A stretch of 64,000 nucleotides of DNA. Source: Panopea generosa (Eukaryota > Mollusca > Bivalvia > Adapedonta > Hiatellidae). Made by a program: the position numbers and the translations under genes. Numbering within the stretch: position 1 is the stretch's first letter; each line of letters opens with the position of its first letter. Below are positions 12,301-27,300 of this stretch, piece after piece. The notes beneath the pieces were generated by a model. It searched no databases. It saw only the letters and a program-made list of their open reading frames with translations, and was not told the DNA's origin. The stretch lies in NCBI GenBank assembly GCA_029582155.1, contig CM055903.1, positions 40,221,353 to 40,285,352 on the forward strand, read 5' to 3'.

Positions 12301-15300
12301 CAGCACAGAAATCACATAATAGAAATCTCATAATACATAGTTACAGAATACAGAAATCGCACAGCACAGAAATCACATAATACAGAAGTGAATGATTATC
12401 AAAGAGCAAGTTAACTGTTATACCTGATCTATCTGTGGATTGATAGGCAACCTCACTTTTGATTCCATTACCCGCATGATTAAATACGATAACATTTACG
12501 GTGTACCAAGTGTCAGGTTGCAGTCCAATGATCATACCATGGTCTGTGTCCTCATACAAAATTGCCTGTAAGGCGTTCTCCTGTGTTTGTGTGTCCTTCA
12601 GCCAATAGCTTATCTGATGGCAGATCAAACAGATGATATTAACACCATAAAACATATTATGTACATGAAGAGAAGAGCAAAGTGACAACACAAACACTGC
12701 CTTGATAAAACAGAATATTTAAATGTCAAAAAACAGTGTATATGCATGAAGAGAAGGACAAAGAGACAACACAAACACTCTGCTTTGATAAAACAGAATA
12801 TTTAAATGTCACAAAAAACATTGTACATGCATGAAAAGAAGGACAAAGTGACAACACAAACACTCTGCTTTGATTAAACAGAATATTTAAATGTCACAAA
12901 AACATGGTATGTACATGAAGATTGTTTTATATGGTGTTTTGTATAAGCTATATCACAATAATGTCTACTTGAGACAGTATTCTAAGCACAGCCACACTGG
13001 AGTATCATGTCGCAGACACACGGTTATGTTTGTATGGTGTTTTGTATAAGCTATATCACAATAATGTCTACTTGAGACAGTATTCTAAGCACTGCCACAC
13101 TTGAATATCATGCCGCAGACACACAGTTATGTTTGTATGGTGTTTTGTATAAGCTATATCACAATAATGTCTACTTGAGACAGTATTCTAAGCACAGCCA
13201 CACTGGAGTATCATGTCGCAGACATACGGTTATGTTTGTATGGTGTTTTGTATAAGCTATATCACAATAATGTCTACTTGAGACAGTATTCTAAGCACTG
13301 CCACACTTGAATATCATGCCGCAGACACACAGTTATGTTTGTATGGTGTTTTGTATAAGCTATATCACAATAATGTCTACTTGAGACAGTATTCTAAGCA
13401 CAGCCACACTGGAGTATCATGTCGCAGACATACGGTTATGTTTGTATGGTGTTTTGTATAAGCTATATCACAAAAATGTCTACTTGAGACAGTATTCTAA
13501 GCACTGCCACACTTGAGTATCATTCCGCAGACACACGGTTATGATACCCCACCCAGTCACATTATACTGACTACATGTCAACCAAACCTAGAACTATCCT
13601 CTTAATGTTAAGCACCAAGCGAGGAAGTTTCTAATACCATTTTCCAAGTCTTTGATATGACCTATCAAACCCACAACATTCCCCATGCAAGACCAACACT
13701 CTTAACATGGATGCAGATAGCGACACTACAGACATTCTGTTCAAAACTCTGTTGTCATATTAAAAATGTTCGTAATAAACCAGTTTACTACCCTAAGCTG
13801 ACAACATAACCCAGTGATACCTTTTTGATCAATATATATAAAATATTTAAAACACATATTTATTAACACAATCAAAACTTTACTGTTGAAATTAAACTAG
13901 CTCAATCATAATGTAGCACTCGATCATAACATTTTAGTGAGGTAAGGTGTGCCGACTTCGGACATTTTTGCTGTTCTTCATAAAATGCTGCGAACGTTAT
14001 GTAATTGACTATATTGATGACAATTTAATCACACACATCAATATTACACAACCAGCTTGTGAACCATAACACAATATTTCCACAAGAATTAGGATCATGA
14101 CAATAGGTAGAAATTTTGTATTTATCTGAAATGGTCACCCACGAAACTTTTTCGAGATTATCTTGCTCAAAATAAACATAACACTGTCTCCCTTGAAGTT
14201 ATCAAGACTTGTCATCCCAAATATTTAATAAAAATTATGAGATTGTCTCTTAAAATTTTCTCAACACTGTCCGTTTTTAAAATTTGTATGAGGTAGACTA
14301 TCATAAATTTATTTTTTATATTTTCTCTCTTGAAACTGTTATAAACATGTATATAAATGACACAAACCTTATATCCTTTCAGCCGCCCCTTCAAAACTTC
14401 ACGTGTGTTTGGGACTGGATCCCAGTATACAATAATGGCAGATTCATTGAAAGGTGAGGCGTATATGTTACCAGGGATACCATTTGGCACTGAAAGAATG
14501 AACATTTTGTTTATAAATATCAATACTGTTACAAGAGGGGTGATGGTGTACTGGATAGGGTATTGGCCGTCAATGTCAGAGGTAGGAGTATTGATCCCTG
14601 GCTGACACTCTCATTCAAAACACCCAAGTAAGACGAATATTAATTCATTTATAGTTTGTTACTAAACATAATAAACAATCATGATTTATTTGTTCGTTTT
14701 CATACTTTTTCCATTCATTGTGGTCTTATTTATCTTTATATTTGGACTTTTATACGAAGGGTTCCGATGGCAAAGTCTAAGGTGCCATATTTTAATGTCC
14801 ACTTACCTCTCAATGCTGAGGTCATAGGCTTGAGCCTCACTCACTCCAAAAACTTTATGTAAGAAGATTTGCCAGATTCATTCTGAGGCCTTCTTCCACA
14901 AATTAAAGTTTATGATATTTAAGATATTTTTCCTAACATTACTTCTTTTAATAGTGGCGTTTTAAAAATTTCCTTTTATATGAAGTACAGTATAACATCC
15001 ATATATCAAACTTCAATATATCGAATTTCTCGGTATATCAAACTTTTTCTCAAGTCCCAACTGTTTTCCTTCTAAATCTATATGGAAAAACCGCAAATAT
15101 ATCGAAGTTATACATATCGAATTTTTCAGTCTATCAAAGTTTTTTCACGGCCCCAAAGAGTCCTTTCACACATCATTAACCATTTATGTATCGAATATCG
15201 ATTACCTGTTCAAAATATTTCGCGAGAGTGATGTACATGTATTTCACACCTGCGGTGCGCCGGTGCAATGATCGTAGGAACAAAGGCCCCACGTGATCAT

Positions 15301-18300
15301 ATAGCCTTAAGTCCCTTCAAGCACTCGGATAAATGTTTGTTAGGAGTCACACTTTAATAAACATTTGATGACTTAAAGGCAGAATGGTGATAATTTACTG
15401 ATAAAACACATTAACTTTGTGTACGCAAACATGGTGGCTGCGTCTGTCATGATTACATATCACCAATTTACGGAAAACGGTAATTACCGACAAGCGCTGT
15501 TAACTACCCAAATTATGGCTAATATTCAATTTATTGTACATGTATGTTGATGTTTCGTTCATGTGTATTTGTACTAACTGATGTGCTGATGGAATATTCA
15601 TGTACATTTATGTGCTTATTTTCGTATACCAGAAGTGCTCCATGTAAGTTTTTATGTTTGTAGTGCTTTAGTTATATTGATTTTTAAATGACATGCAGGG
15701 ATTCAATAAATAATAAACACGACTTAATTTATGTTTTTTTTTTCAACTTACCTTTACTAGTAAAAGTATGATAGGTAGATCTACAGTCATATACATGTTG
15801 CGATCTCATTACCAATCAAACTTTTACCATTACCATAGAGTGATCCATACATGTACATATATCGAAGTCCCGGTATATCAAACTTTTCATGACGGTCCCC
15901 TGACCTTCGATATATGGAAGTTATACTGTATATATTATATAACTGTAGCTATGTTATTAAATAAACAATAATTTGAATTAATACATGCTTCATACATGTG
16001 ACTGATCAATAGAGATGACCGCTAATACAGGTTTCAACTGTATTAGGTAAGTCAGTTCAGCAGTCATTTTCTAGATGCAAGTTTCCCATACAACGAGGAA
16101 TACTGGAGTTTCGATAAAAACGAAAGTTAAAACTTCTACATACTTGCTTCTGCAGAAAACACTGTATCATTGACACCAACAGGTCCCTCCCCATCCATAT
16201 TTTTAGCGCTGACCTTGACATTGTACGGCATGTAATATTTATCGATTCCGACAGTTTTGGAGAATTCTCCAACATTTCCTTCCACAATGGCCTAGAAGAA
16301 AATTGCAAAATTATGTTTAGAAATTATGATAGTCATAACCCTATTTTATTTTAGAAAACCTTTTGCAATTAAATGTTCATGATTGTTTTCTGTAAGGCAA
16401 ACACAGCATATCAAATGTTTGTTTTGTTTAAATATTTAGTCTCCTTTTTATGCCATAAAGGGTAAATAGACAATCAGTAAACCTAACCACTGTTTCCTGG
16501 GATCCTGGAAGGTTAAGTTCCCATGCACACTGATCTCTGCTGGTAATCAATAACTTTCCCACTTGAGTCAGTGGTGAGAGACAAATGACAATGAGATGCA
16601 ATGTCATATATCAATGACTATAAAGATTGTGACTGGGCAAGGATTCAAACTCACAACTCCTTGTTTGATAGTCAGTTCACTACTGACTGAGCTAATATGA
16701 CTAAGTTTGCCTGATTAGCCTGGTTATATATTGAATGAAGTTATGATCTCTCATATATAAAATTTTGCATTCAAATTGCACCACCAAAATAGTATTTTAG
16801 TGATGTTTTTAAAAAATATTTACAACTTTGTTGTCACAAAGTAATCATTATCCAAAGACTTCTCTTGTTTTGTGAATATAAGCCCACAAAGTGTCAAAAT
16901 AGCCTGCACTATTGATGCATTAAGATATACCTTGTTCCATTTTACATTACTGAGCTCCTGTCCTGGTGGTGGTTTCTCTCTCCATTCCACAATATATCCA
17001 ATACCCCACCCACCATGGTCTTCTGGGTCTAGAGGCTGTTTTTAAAATGTATTTAAATGATTAGTTTTACATAAACCATGAAAGAAAGTAGCTTATACAA
17101 TAATTATTATAAATGAGCCTAGATAGACATTTTTTATTTAGGTGGCCAGTATTGGGTTTAGGTAGAAAATTTTATAAACTAATAATGAAGTAACATATCC
17201 TCAGTAACATATTTATCTATATAATGTGTTGAAATGGCATATCCTCAACTTATTAACACATAATATGTTGAAATGGAGTATCCTCAACAACTTATTAACA
17301 TATAATGTGTTGAAATGGCGTTTCCTAGGCAACTTGCTAACATATTATGTGTTGAAATGGAGTAACCTCAACAACTTATTAACATATAATGTGTTGAAAT
17401 GGCATATCCTAGGCAACTTGCTAACATATAATGTGTTGAAATTGTGTCGCCTCAGAAATTCATTAACATAGTATGAGCTGATATGGCGTATCTTCGGCAA
17501 CTTATGAAGCATTACAAAATAAACACACATATTACTACAGCAAGCACTATTAATGGTTAGCTAGAATCACAGAATAAAATATTCATCAGGGTTCCCTTGT
17601 AAACTTGGGATTAAAATTATTGTTATATTTCAGTTTTAATACAAAATAAGACCATTCTGGATTTCAGAATATGTGAGACAAGCATTAAGATGTAGATGCT
17701 TTATTTTGCAAATATTGTGAATAAAACCAAGTTGCAGATGGTCAGTATACTGAAGTTGTCTGTACAATTGCGGAAGTAACTTTACCGTCCACGTGATCCT
17801 GAGGGTGCCCACACTTCCTCCTCCTCCACCAATATTATCTGGGACTTTTGAAGGAGGCGCACTGGGTATCACTGTATAATCTGTTACAAACAAGACAAAT
17901 ATGTTAAACAAGAGGCCCAAGAGGGCCTGAGGATGCTCTACTGACTCATAGTGGCCATAGCACATTTTTAAATTCTACTATGCAATAGAAACATCGGGGC
18001 GGGTCATTTTTAACTCTAGGGACACCATTTGAACAAATTTAACAAGACTATAGTTTATAGTTCATTACTACATAAACATTTTGAAAATCTGTTGGACCAT
18101 TCATGAGAAGAAAAATTTTTAAGTTTTGGACTATATTTAGTAACGGTGGCCATCTTCAATTTTAGATAGAAAAAAAATCTTTTGTATAGTCTCCTATGCA
18201 ATAGAAACATCCATGTGAAGTTTCAGTTTAATTGGCCTAGTGGTTTCAGAATATGAAATAAAACAAAGAATTTTCTGTTTTCCCACAGTATCCCTATGTA

Positions 18301-21300
18301 AAATTCTCTTACAGGGCCCCTATATATTTTAGCCCCTAAATTCTTATCTGCTATCAAACCCGTACACATAGGGATAATTTATATCAAATATGAACAAATC
18401 TGACATACCGGTTCTTAAGAAAACGATTTTACTAATTCCCAATTTGTACCCTTTTGGGGCCCTTCCTGACCCCTTAAGACATAGGAACCCAGTCATTTTT
18501 ACAAATCTGAACCTCCTTTACCTAACAATGCTTTAGTGAAGATATAGGCAAAATCATCTCCATTAAAAAAAAAAAAAAAAATATTATATTGACATGTGTC
18601 CCCTAATTGAACTCTCGGGGCAGGGTCATTTTTGACCCTAGGGACACCATTTGAACAAATCTAACAAAACTATATTTGGTCATCATTACTACATAAACAT
18701 TTTGAAAATTTGTTGGGCCGTTCATGAGAAGAAGATTTTTTAAGTTTTGGACTATTGTTAGTAATGGTGGCCATCTTTAATATCAGATTGGAAAAAAAAA
18801 TCTTCTGTATAGTTTCCTACGCAATAGAAACATCCAAGTGAAATTAAAGTTTAAATGGCTAAGTGGTTTCAGAACAAAAGAAAGAAAAAGAGAATTTTCT
18901 GTTTTCCCATAGTATCCCTATGTAAAATTCTAAGTCCCCTTACAGGGCCCCTAAAAATTTTAGCCCCTAAATTCTTATCTGCAATCAAACCCCTACACAT
19001 AGGGATAATTTATGCAAAATATGAACAAATCTGACATACCGGTTCTTAAGAAAACAAATTTAGTAATTCCCAATTTTTACCCTTTTGGGGCCCCTCCTGA
19101 CCCCTTAAGACAGTGGAACCCAGTCATTTTTACAAATCTGAACCTCCTTCACCAAACAATGCTTTTATGAAGATATAGGCAAAATCATTTCCATTTAAAA
19201 AAAAAAAATAAAAAAAATTTATAATGACATGTGTCCCCTAATTGAACCCTCGGGGCAGGGTTATATTTAACCCTAGGTACACCATTTGAACAAATCTAAC
19301 AAAACTATAGTTGGTCATCATTACTACATAAACATTTTGAAAATCTGTTGGGCCGTTCATGAGAAGAAGATTTTTTAAGTTTTGGACTATTTTTAGTAAC
19401 GGCGGGCATCTTGAATTTCAGATCGAAAAAAAAAATTCTTCTGTTAGTCTCCTGTTCAATAGAAACACCCATGTGAAGTTTCAGTTTAATTGGCCCAGTG
19501 GTTTCAGAGAAAGTGCTGCTAACAGACGACAGACGACAGACGTCAGATGACAGACGACGGACGACAAACAAGGCGCCATCGCATAAGTACTTCTGGCCTT
19601 TGGCCAGTAGAGCTAAAAATGGATAAATTGATTTTCAAATAATATTTTTCTACATAAAATGTTTCTTTGGCTTACTATTTACTACATCTCATCAAAACTT
19701 TCAGATATAGTATTACTTTTCTTTTTTACCTAATTTAACTGAAAACACTTGGTATAATCTTCAACATTCAAGATATGGACATTAGTTGAAGTTACGAATA
19801 TATATTCTATATTAAACTTAGATTATTCAGTAAAGATACTTTTTACATTGACAGCAAAACCTTGACCATAACTAAATAAATATTGTAATAAATAACCCAA
19901 TTTAAAACCATTTAATACATATATATCATAGAGTCAAGATAAAGATACCTGACACTGCAACAACAACGATTTGTGTGCTAGCTATCAAAACTAATATAAG
20001 ATTCATATGATTATTTTGGGCTCCATTAGAATCAATAAGTGATTTATAAATGTACCTGTTGCTTCACTTGCACCCCCAACACCATAGCCATTGACAGCTT
20101 TGATCTTAAATTTGTACGAGACCCCTGGCTTCAGGTTTTGTATTAAATACTGACGACGCTGGGAGTCTTGACCCCCAGTCATTATTGTCACCTGCTCAGG
20201 TACATCTGTAAGAAAAATGAGTTAAAACCAGGTAAACAAGTTGTTAGGTCGGACTATTTCTTATATATAGGATATCACAAAACAAGGAACTTCTTTCAAT
20301 ATCATTTTTAGTCGGGACATTATTAGCTCAGTTAATAACACATCTGACTATCAATTCAGGCCGCAATTTACAATACTTGCCTAGCCAGTAGTCTTGACGG
20401 ATGATTTATGACATTGTGTGTCATAGTCCTACATCTTTCACCACTCATTCAAGTGGGAAAGTTACTTGCAGAGATTAGATGTGGTTGAGTACATTCCAGG
20501 ATCCCAAAATCTCATGAATGAGTGGCTAGATTAACTGGTCGTATGTTAGCCCTCGATGGCATAAAACTGACGCTTAATATTCAAAGAAAAAAAATCATTG
20601 ATATTTCTTCAAAAGAATTGTCAATATATGTTTAATACTCCCGAGATGAAGATATTTTAAGGTTTTATTATAAATTACTATAGAATTGGATCAAATTTGT
20701 ACAAAAATCTCCCTATGTCAAAAGCATCAAAATGAAAGGTTAACTGGCCTCTGTTTCGCTAACATTTTACTTAAATGCTTAAAAATTTGATTTTGACTGG
20801 TTATTTTATCTATTATATAATCCATATCAATGTAGTCTTTGGTTTCATTGATATGGAATATATAATAGATAAAAAAGATAGTCAAACAAGCCCTTCTTTG
20901 GTTATCATACTAAAATTCCATTTCCATAGGCTCTGTTGCCTCAGAAATGTTAAGTGATTCCCATCATAGTGTAAGAGAAAATATACGTCTTCAATGATAA
21001 ATGTATTTAATACAAATTACATCTTTTTATTTTTTTAATGTCATTCGGGGTTGTAGACTTTTCCTAGCCTTAAATGATCTACAGCCCTGTAAGCTCAGTC
21101 ATTAGTGTGTCTGACTATCAATCAAGGGGTCGTGAGTTTGAATCCCCACCCAACCACAGTCTATGTGATGTTTGATATACAACATTGCATTTCATTATCA
21201 TTCATCTCTCACCGCTGATCCAACTGATCAGTTACTTGCAGAGATGGGTGTGCTCAAGTACTGGTTATCCAACTAGGATCTCATGAAAGAGTGGTTAGGT

Positions 21301-24300
21301 TTACTGAGCATCTGTTAGCCCTCAATGGTATAAAAATGAAGCTATGTATTCAATCAATCTATCACTAAATGTTTTATGAAACAACAAGAAATGTCACTGT
21401 TAAGTGTCACATGCCCCCCAAATTGTCTGTGAAAATAAAAATATATGATATGTTATGTTGATCATTTGTAGCAAGTATCAACAAAATCCATCAATGCATG
21501 ACAAAGTTACAGGCCGGAAACGAAATCTCACACAAACTGAAAGTGTTGTCAAACAAACTCAAACTGTGACCTTGACCTTTGAGGTATGGGTGTGGGTCTT
21601 ACTCGCAACACGTCGTCATGTTATGTTGATCATTTGTAGCAAGTATCAACAAAATCCATCTATGCATGAGAAAGTTACAGGCCGGAAACGAAATCTCACA
21701 CAAACTCAAAGTGTTGTCAAACAAACTCAAATTGTGACTTTGACCGTTGAGGTACGGGTGTGGGTCTTACTTGTGACATGTCGTTATACTATGTTGATCA
21801 TTTGTAGCAAGTATCAACAAAATCCATCTATGCATGACAAAGTTACAGGCCCGAAATGAAATACCGGACGTAAGGACGGATGGAAGGACTGACAGACAGA
21901 CAGACAGACAGACAGACGGACGGACGGACGGATGGACGGACGCTGCGATTACTATATGCCACCCAAAAATTTTTTTGGGAGGCATAAAAAAAATTTTTTT
22001 TGGGGAAGCATAAAAACAACCTACATGCTTTCAAAATGATCCATTCTGCAGAGTAATTGCTGTATCCATAGATCATAAAGCTCACTATAGGACTGCCATG
22101 AGTCTTGATGGGGTCTGTCCAGCGCAGAATCACATCTCTGTTACTTTGACCGGGTTCATTAGGGTCAGCTTTAAATGCAGAAACTCCTGCTGGTTCACTT
22201 GGAGGACCTGTCAACAACATGAACTGCATATACATGTATATTTGTCAGCAATAAATTATTTGCTATGAAAAGTAAATGTTTCAAATAGGAAATTTTCAGT
22301 TTCCCATACTATTCTTTATGTGGAAAAAAAAAATAAGAGTCCCATTCCAGGGTCCCTATACATCCCACCTTCTTGATTTGCCTAAATATCAATCCTCTAC
22401 TATCAGGAATTTGCTATGACCAGACAATGCTTTAGCCCTCCTGGCCCCTTATGAAAACTTATTCTCCTTATACACCAGATTGCTTGTTTCATCCCCAGCT
22501 CAACTGGATGCCTGTCAAAAACCAACACTCGGTACTGGCTCTACCCAGGAACTGAACTTAAAAGTGGTTCTATGTGAATCATGTGGATACATACGGTAAC
22601 TTTCAGAATAGTGCATTTTGGTAATTTGTCACCTTTAAACTACTTAAACTAAGTTAAAAGTTATATAGAGTGTGATTATTCCCCTTCTCACCTGTCACCG
22701 TCAAAAATGTTGATGCAGAAGCATAGTCCACCTGTGTCCTTGCCTCACATGTGTACACACCAGTGTGATCAAACTGTGCAAATATCAAATACAGTCCACC
22801 TTCATTGTCTGGCGGGGTTCCCTGCAATAGTGAAAATGTAATCCACTCAGTGACAGATACGTTCATTTTTAGCAAATATTAGGCAGATGACTGGTAAACC
22901 AATTATCAACTTATTAGTTCACCAAGTACTTATCTTTCAAAACGTATCTATGCTTCAAACAACTAACAAGTATCAATTCAATTGACCATTCTCTTTGATT
23001 ATTTATTACTCAAAACTGACCTACCCATCAAACAACTTTAAATTATCAAAATTGACCAACGCTGATAAATATCGCACTTGATCTGTACTTTATTTGATAC
23101 AGGTACACAGACCCTTTCAGAAGTTATTGATCGGAAACCTTTAGGACTTCGTGGGACAGGTGAATGGGCAGACAGACAAGGATAATCCTTGATGTCCTTT
23201 CATCTTTCTTAGACAGCAGGGATATTAAAACTGATGTACCCATTAAAAAGATTAATCAATTTACCTGAATATGTTCCGCCCATTATTTATTTCTCAAAAC
23301 TGTCCTATCCTACCCTTCTAACAACAAGTTCACCCATTTATCAAAACATATCTATGTTTTATATATTTCAACATTTTCTTGCGACACAGAATGCTGACTA
23401 GAGTCCATAGTTCCATGATGAAATCTACAAACTCTTTTGATGATAAATCTGTCAATAACTGATAAATACAACATTATTTTTATAATCACAGCTGAATGGA
23501 GCCCAGATAAATGAACAGAATGACCTAATAGTAGTCATTTCGTCATTTTTTGGAGCAATCGAAGCCTAACTCACGACCTCAGCAGAGAGGTTCTGAACAT
23601 TAAACCACAGCGACTTGGACCACACAACAACAGAGGACTCTTTCCCAATCAAAGTAAAACTATATGGGACTGACTTCCTATTCATTGTTCATGGATTACT
23701 TGTTCATTCAAATTTAGACATAAACAACAATTTACCCTCCTGTAGTGTGCACTGCTGTCTATGTGTATTGGTCTTCCATTAAACTTCCACACATACACAA
23801 GGTCAAGGTTGTCTTGATTGTGCGAAGCCCGGCATTGCAAAAACCCGGTTTTATTCACACCCACAAATTCTGGTGATGGTCCCCGGTAGATTTGTGTTTT
23901 TGCTATAAAAAATAAACAAGATCAAGATAAACTTTCAAAGTTCAAAATTTGCTTTTTAGGCGCCATATCTATAATATAACTATGAATTTATTTCAAGAAA
24001 AACATTTCAGTGATATGTATCTGATGCAAACACATAAAACATTTGGGCATATCTGAAGTTCACATTAGAATCCATAGATTTGTCTGTTTCATTTAGACTT
24101 GTGCCATTTTCAGCACATTGCAGGTTTATATATAATATTTATATGGCATTGAGTTTTTATAGGTGGAGAAAAACTCATAATCCCTCAACTTCAGCAGTGA
24201 CGGGGCTCAAATTCTTTCAAACTTCAGTGTTGACAGCACCTGGTTTTTACCAAAGACTTTAGCTGTGGACCAAAACAAGTTGATAGAATTCTCAACGAGA

Positions 24301-27300
24301 ACCAAGTCTCAACGAGTTGGTTAGTATATCAACAAGAAATACGTCCCCTACCGGTTTACCTATTTTGTTGCAAAAACAACCACAACTAATAAAAATAATG
24401 TGCATGATGTCCTTATTGCCCTCTGTCCACATGCTAAGTTTCACAAATGAATACTTTTTGTAATACCAAAGGTCTCAGGTTGTATCTGTAATTTACCTAT
24501 TTGTTGCTGTAGCAATCACACTTTTGTGCAACTGAAAAAGTAATAAAATGACCTGTATAATCTCCTTATTGGCCTCTATCCACATGCTAAGTTTCATAAA
24601 TGTAGCATGGATACTTTTTGCGTTCCAGGTTGTACATGTCATTTTTACAAATTTTGATGCTGTAGCAACCACAATTTTTGTCTGAATGAAAAAATAAATG
24701 CACAAAACTGGCTTGGATACTTTATGAGTAATCTATCCGAACAGCTGGACGGCCAGACGTTCTAACAAATGGGTATTTAAGTGGCTTCTTTTGTGCCCAG
24801 CTGATTATTTGTATGGCTAAATTTTAGCCACATAACATATCTTAGCCACATTAAAGCATTTTTTAGTGTCTAGAAACAACCACATAATTTTTTTTTTAAC
24901 TGTTTTTCAACCATCCAGATAAATTACTAACTCTAAACCCAAATTACTTAAACACCATTCGTGTGTGAACAGACAAACAGTCGGACAGTAAACCTATAGT
25001 TGCCTCCGCTGAAACAGTATGGGACTAATAAACACAAAGTAGATTGATTAAATATTTCATATAAACAAGCATGAAGGTATTAAATAGTCCCCTCCACTAA
25101 AACAGCATGAGACAAATAAACACGAAGTAGATTTATTATTTGGTATAAACAAGCATGAAGGTATTATATAGTCGCCTCGCTGAAACAGCATGAGACAAAT
25201 AAACGCGAAGTATATTTATTATTTTGTATAAACAAGCATGAAGGTATTATAATACACACAACTTACTGTATATATGGAGATAAGTTCTGCCTGAAGCCTC
25301 TCCCAAACTGTTTTTAGCAGTACACACATACTGTCCCTGGTCAGATTGGGTCAAACCTTGTATTGCAAGGTCGCCATTCAGCAACAATCGTACACGTGCC
25401 TGACTGTCGATTTGTGCATTGATACTGCCGCCCTGATGCTGCCAAGTGATTTCTGGAAATGGTGCTGCCTCAGGGTTACAAGGGATGGTGATATTTCCAT
25501 TTAATGCCCCTCCCATGGTCGGAGTCATAGGGCTTTTGGCAAAAGTTGGAGCAATACCTGTTATCAATATACATAGACTGATGATCACCGTGCTCCATCA
25601 TTCTGATCTTGCATTTTCAAAAGAACAATTAGTTTTACTGGCAAATGTATATGCAAATTATTTTATTCAATATTTTCAATAAACTAACATTTAAGTGACT
25701 GGTACTACACATTTAAAACATAAACAGCTGTTTAGAAATACCCAGCCTGATAAGGCTTTTTAAAATGTCGCTAGGCACAACAGCATCAACTAGTCAACAG
25801 TGGCTGTGATTTAATTCATCTGTTTGTTTAAGATTTCTTTGTATGTTTAGTGTCATTGCTATGCCATCGAGGGCTAAAAGAGGATTAGTTAACTTAACCA
25901 CTCTTTCCTGGGATTGATTAGCCAGTACTCAATCACACCCACTTCCACAAGTAACTGATAACTTTCCCACTTGAATCAGCGATGAGAAGACTAACAATGT
26001 GATGCAATGTTGCATTTCAATCATCACAGAGACTGTAGACTGCTCCTGGATTAATAGTCAGGCGTGCTACCAACTGAGCTAACTGGTCCAGGCATTGTTT
26101 GTTAAAAATTAGAAAAAAATAAAATAAATAGAAACAACATACTGAGGACCCTCAGCTGTGCAGTGCTGAATACTTCTCCATACTGGTTTTTCGCTGCACA
26201 TTGGTACATTCCTTCGTGCAGTTCTTTATCCAGATTTGTGATAATCAGAGTATTCTTGTGAATGACCGTACTGCTATCTCCAGTGGTACTGTCCGTAAGC
26301 TCGACACCGTCCTTGTACCATGTATATGTTGGGAAGGGTACAGCTCGAGCCTCACATCGCCACGTCAGTTGCTGGGTACCAACATCCAAGTGTTGGTCGA
26401 TAAGGGGTAAAAGGAATTCTGGTCTCGCTATTATGATGAATAACACAATAGAAATATTTTAATTTACAATTCAGAATCTTCTGAAAAAATCTTTAGATAA
26501 AATATTGACTGCATGATCATCTATGTGGAAACATTTATGAAGCGCAAACATCATCGAGTCATGAGTCATACTTGGAACTTATTTAACCTGTCCCTCCATT
26601 TGTAGTCTATTGAAAGCTAATTTCAATTTATTTGTTAAATAAATTTGTTTGGCTCCCAACCGCAACATTCTTATTAGCACAACTTCTGATGTATACAGAT
26701 CAATCTAAAAGCTCTTTAGAGAACTTTCTTGGGGAATTTCCTTTGGTTAAGGGCTTATCTTTACAGGGTTTCTCCCAGAGTCATAACACATGTCACATGC
26801 GACATCCCTTCAAAAGATTTGGTTGATTAGCTACATCCCTTAAGTGGCCTGACATGCCATCCGAACCATTGCCCCTATCGTTAGCTAATCCCATTACACA
26901 AGCCCATCAGTAATTAAACAAGTGACCCCGTGATCAATTGACCTATTTCACAGACTTGTCAATCACTTGCAAGTGTGAACTGGAGGTGTGTACAGGTAAG
27001 CCAATCAGAACATATCATTTGAAGGTTACTCCGCCTCAATATAGAAAGCGGTGTCCTGTGAAATTTCTTGATTCGAGATTGTTTTTCACAAGATATAAAA
27101 TCGACTACTAAGGTGTCGGCATAACCTTTCAATTGATTCATTTACCTCCAAATCATGTGAAGTCTATGTAGTATGTATGCAATCAATCAGAACGAAACAC
27201 TTAATAAAGTGTGTCACGACTATTTTTTAGATCAAGACAACTAGAAATAGATCGCAGTGTATAGTATGCTTTATGCAAGTAAGCAAAACAATGAAATCGT

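Noticed and set aside
17226..17530. Repetitive 60–80-codon frames on both strands
   Set aside because: Products of the 42-bp tandem array.
21455..21859. 134-codon frame with two long internal repeats
   Set aside because: It is the 168-bp core of a pearl-like element; 168 is a multiple of three. No start context or domain.
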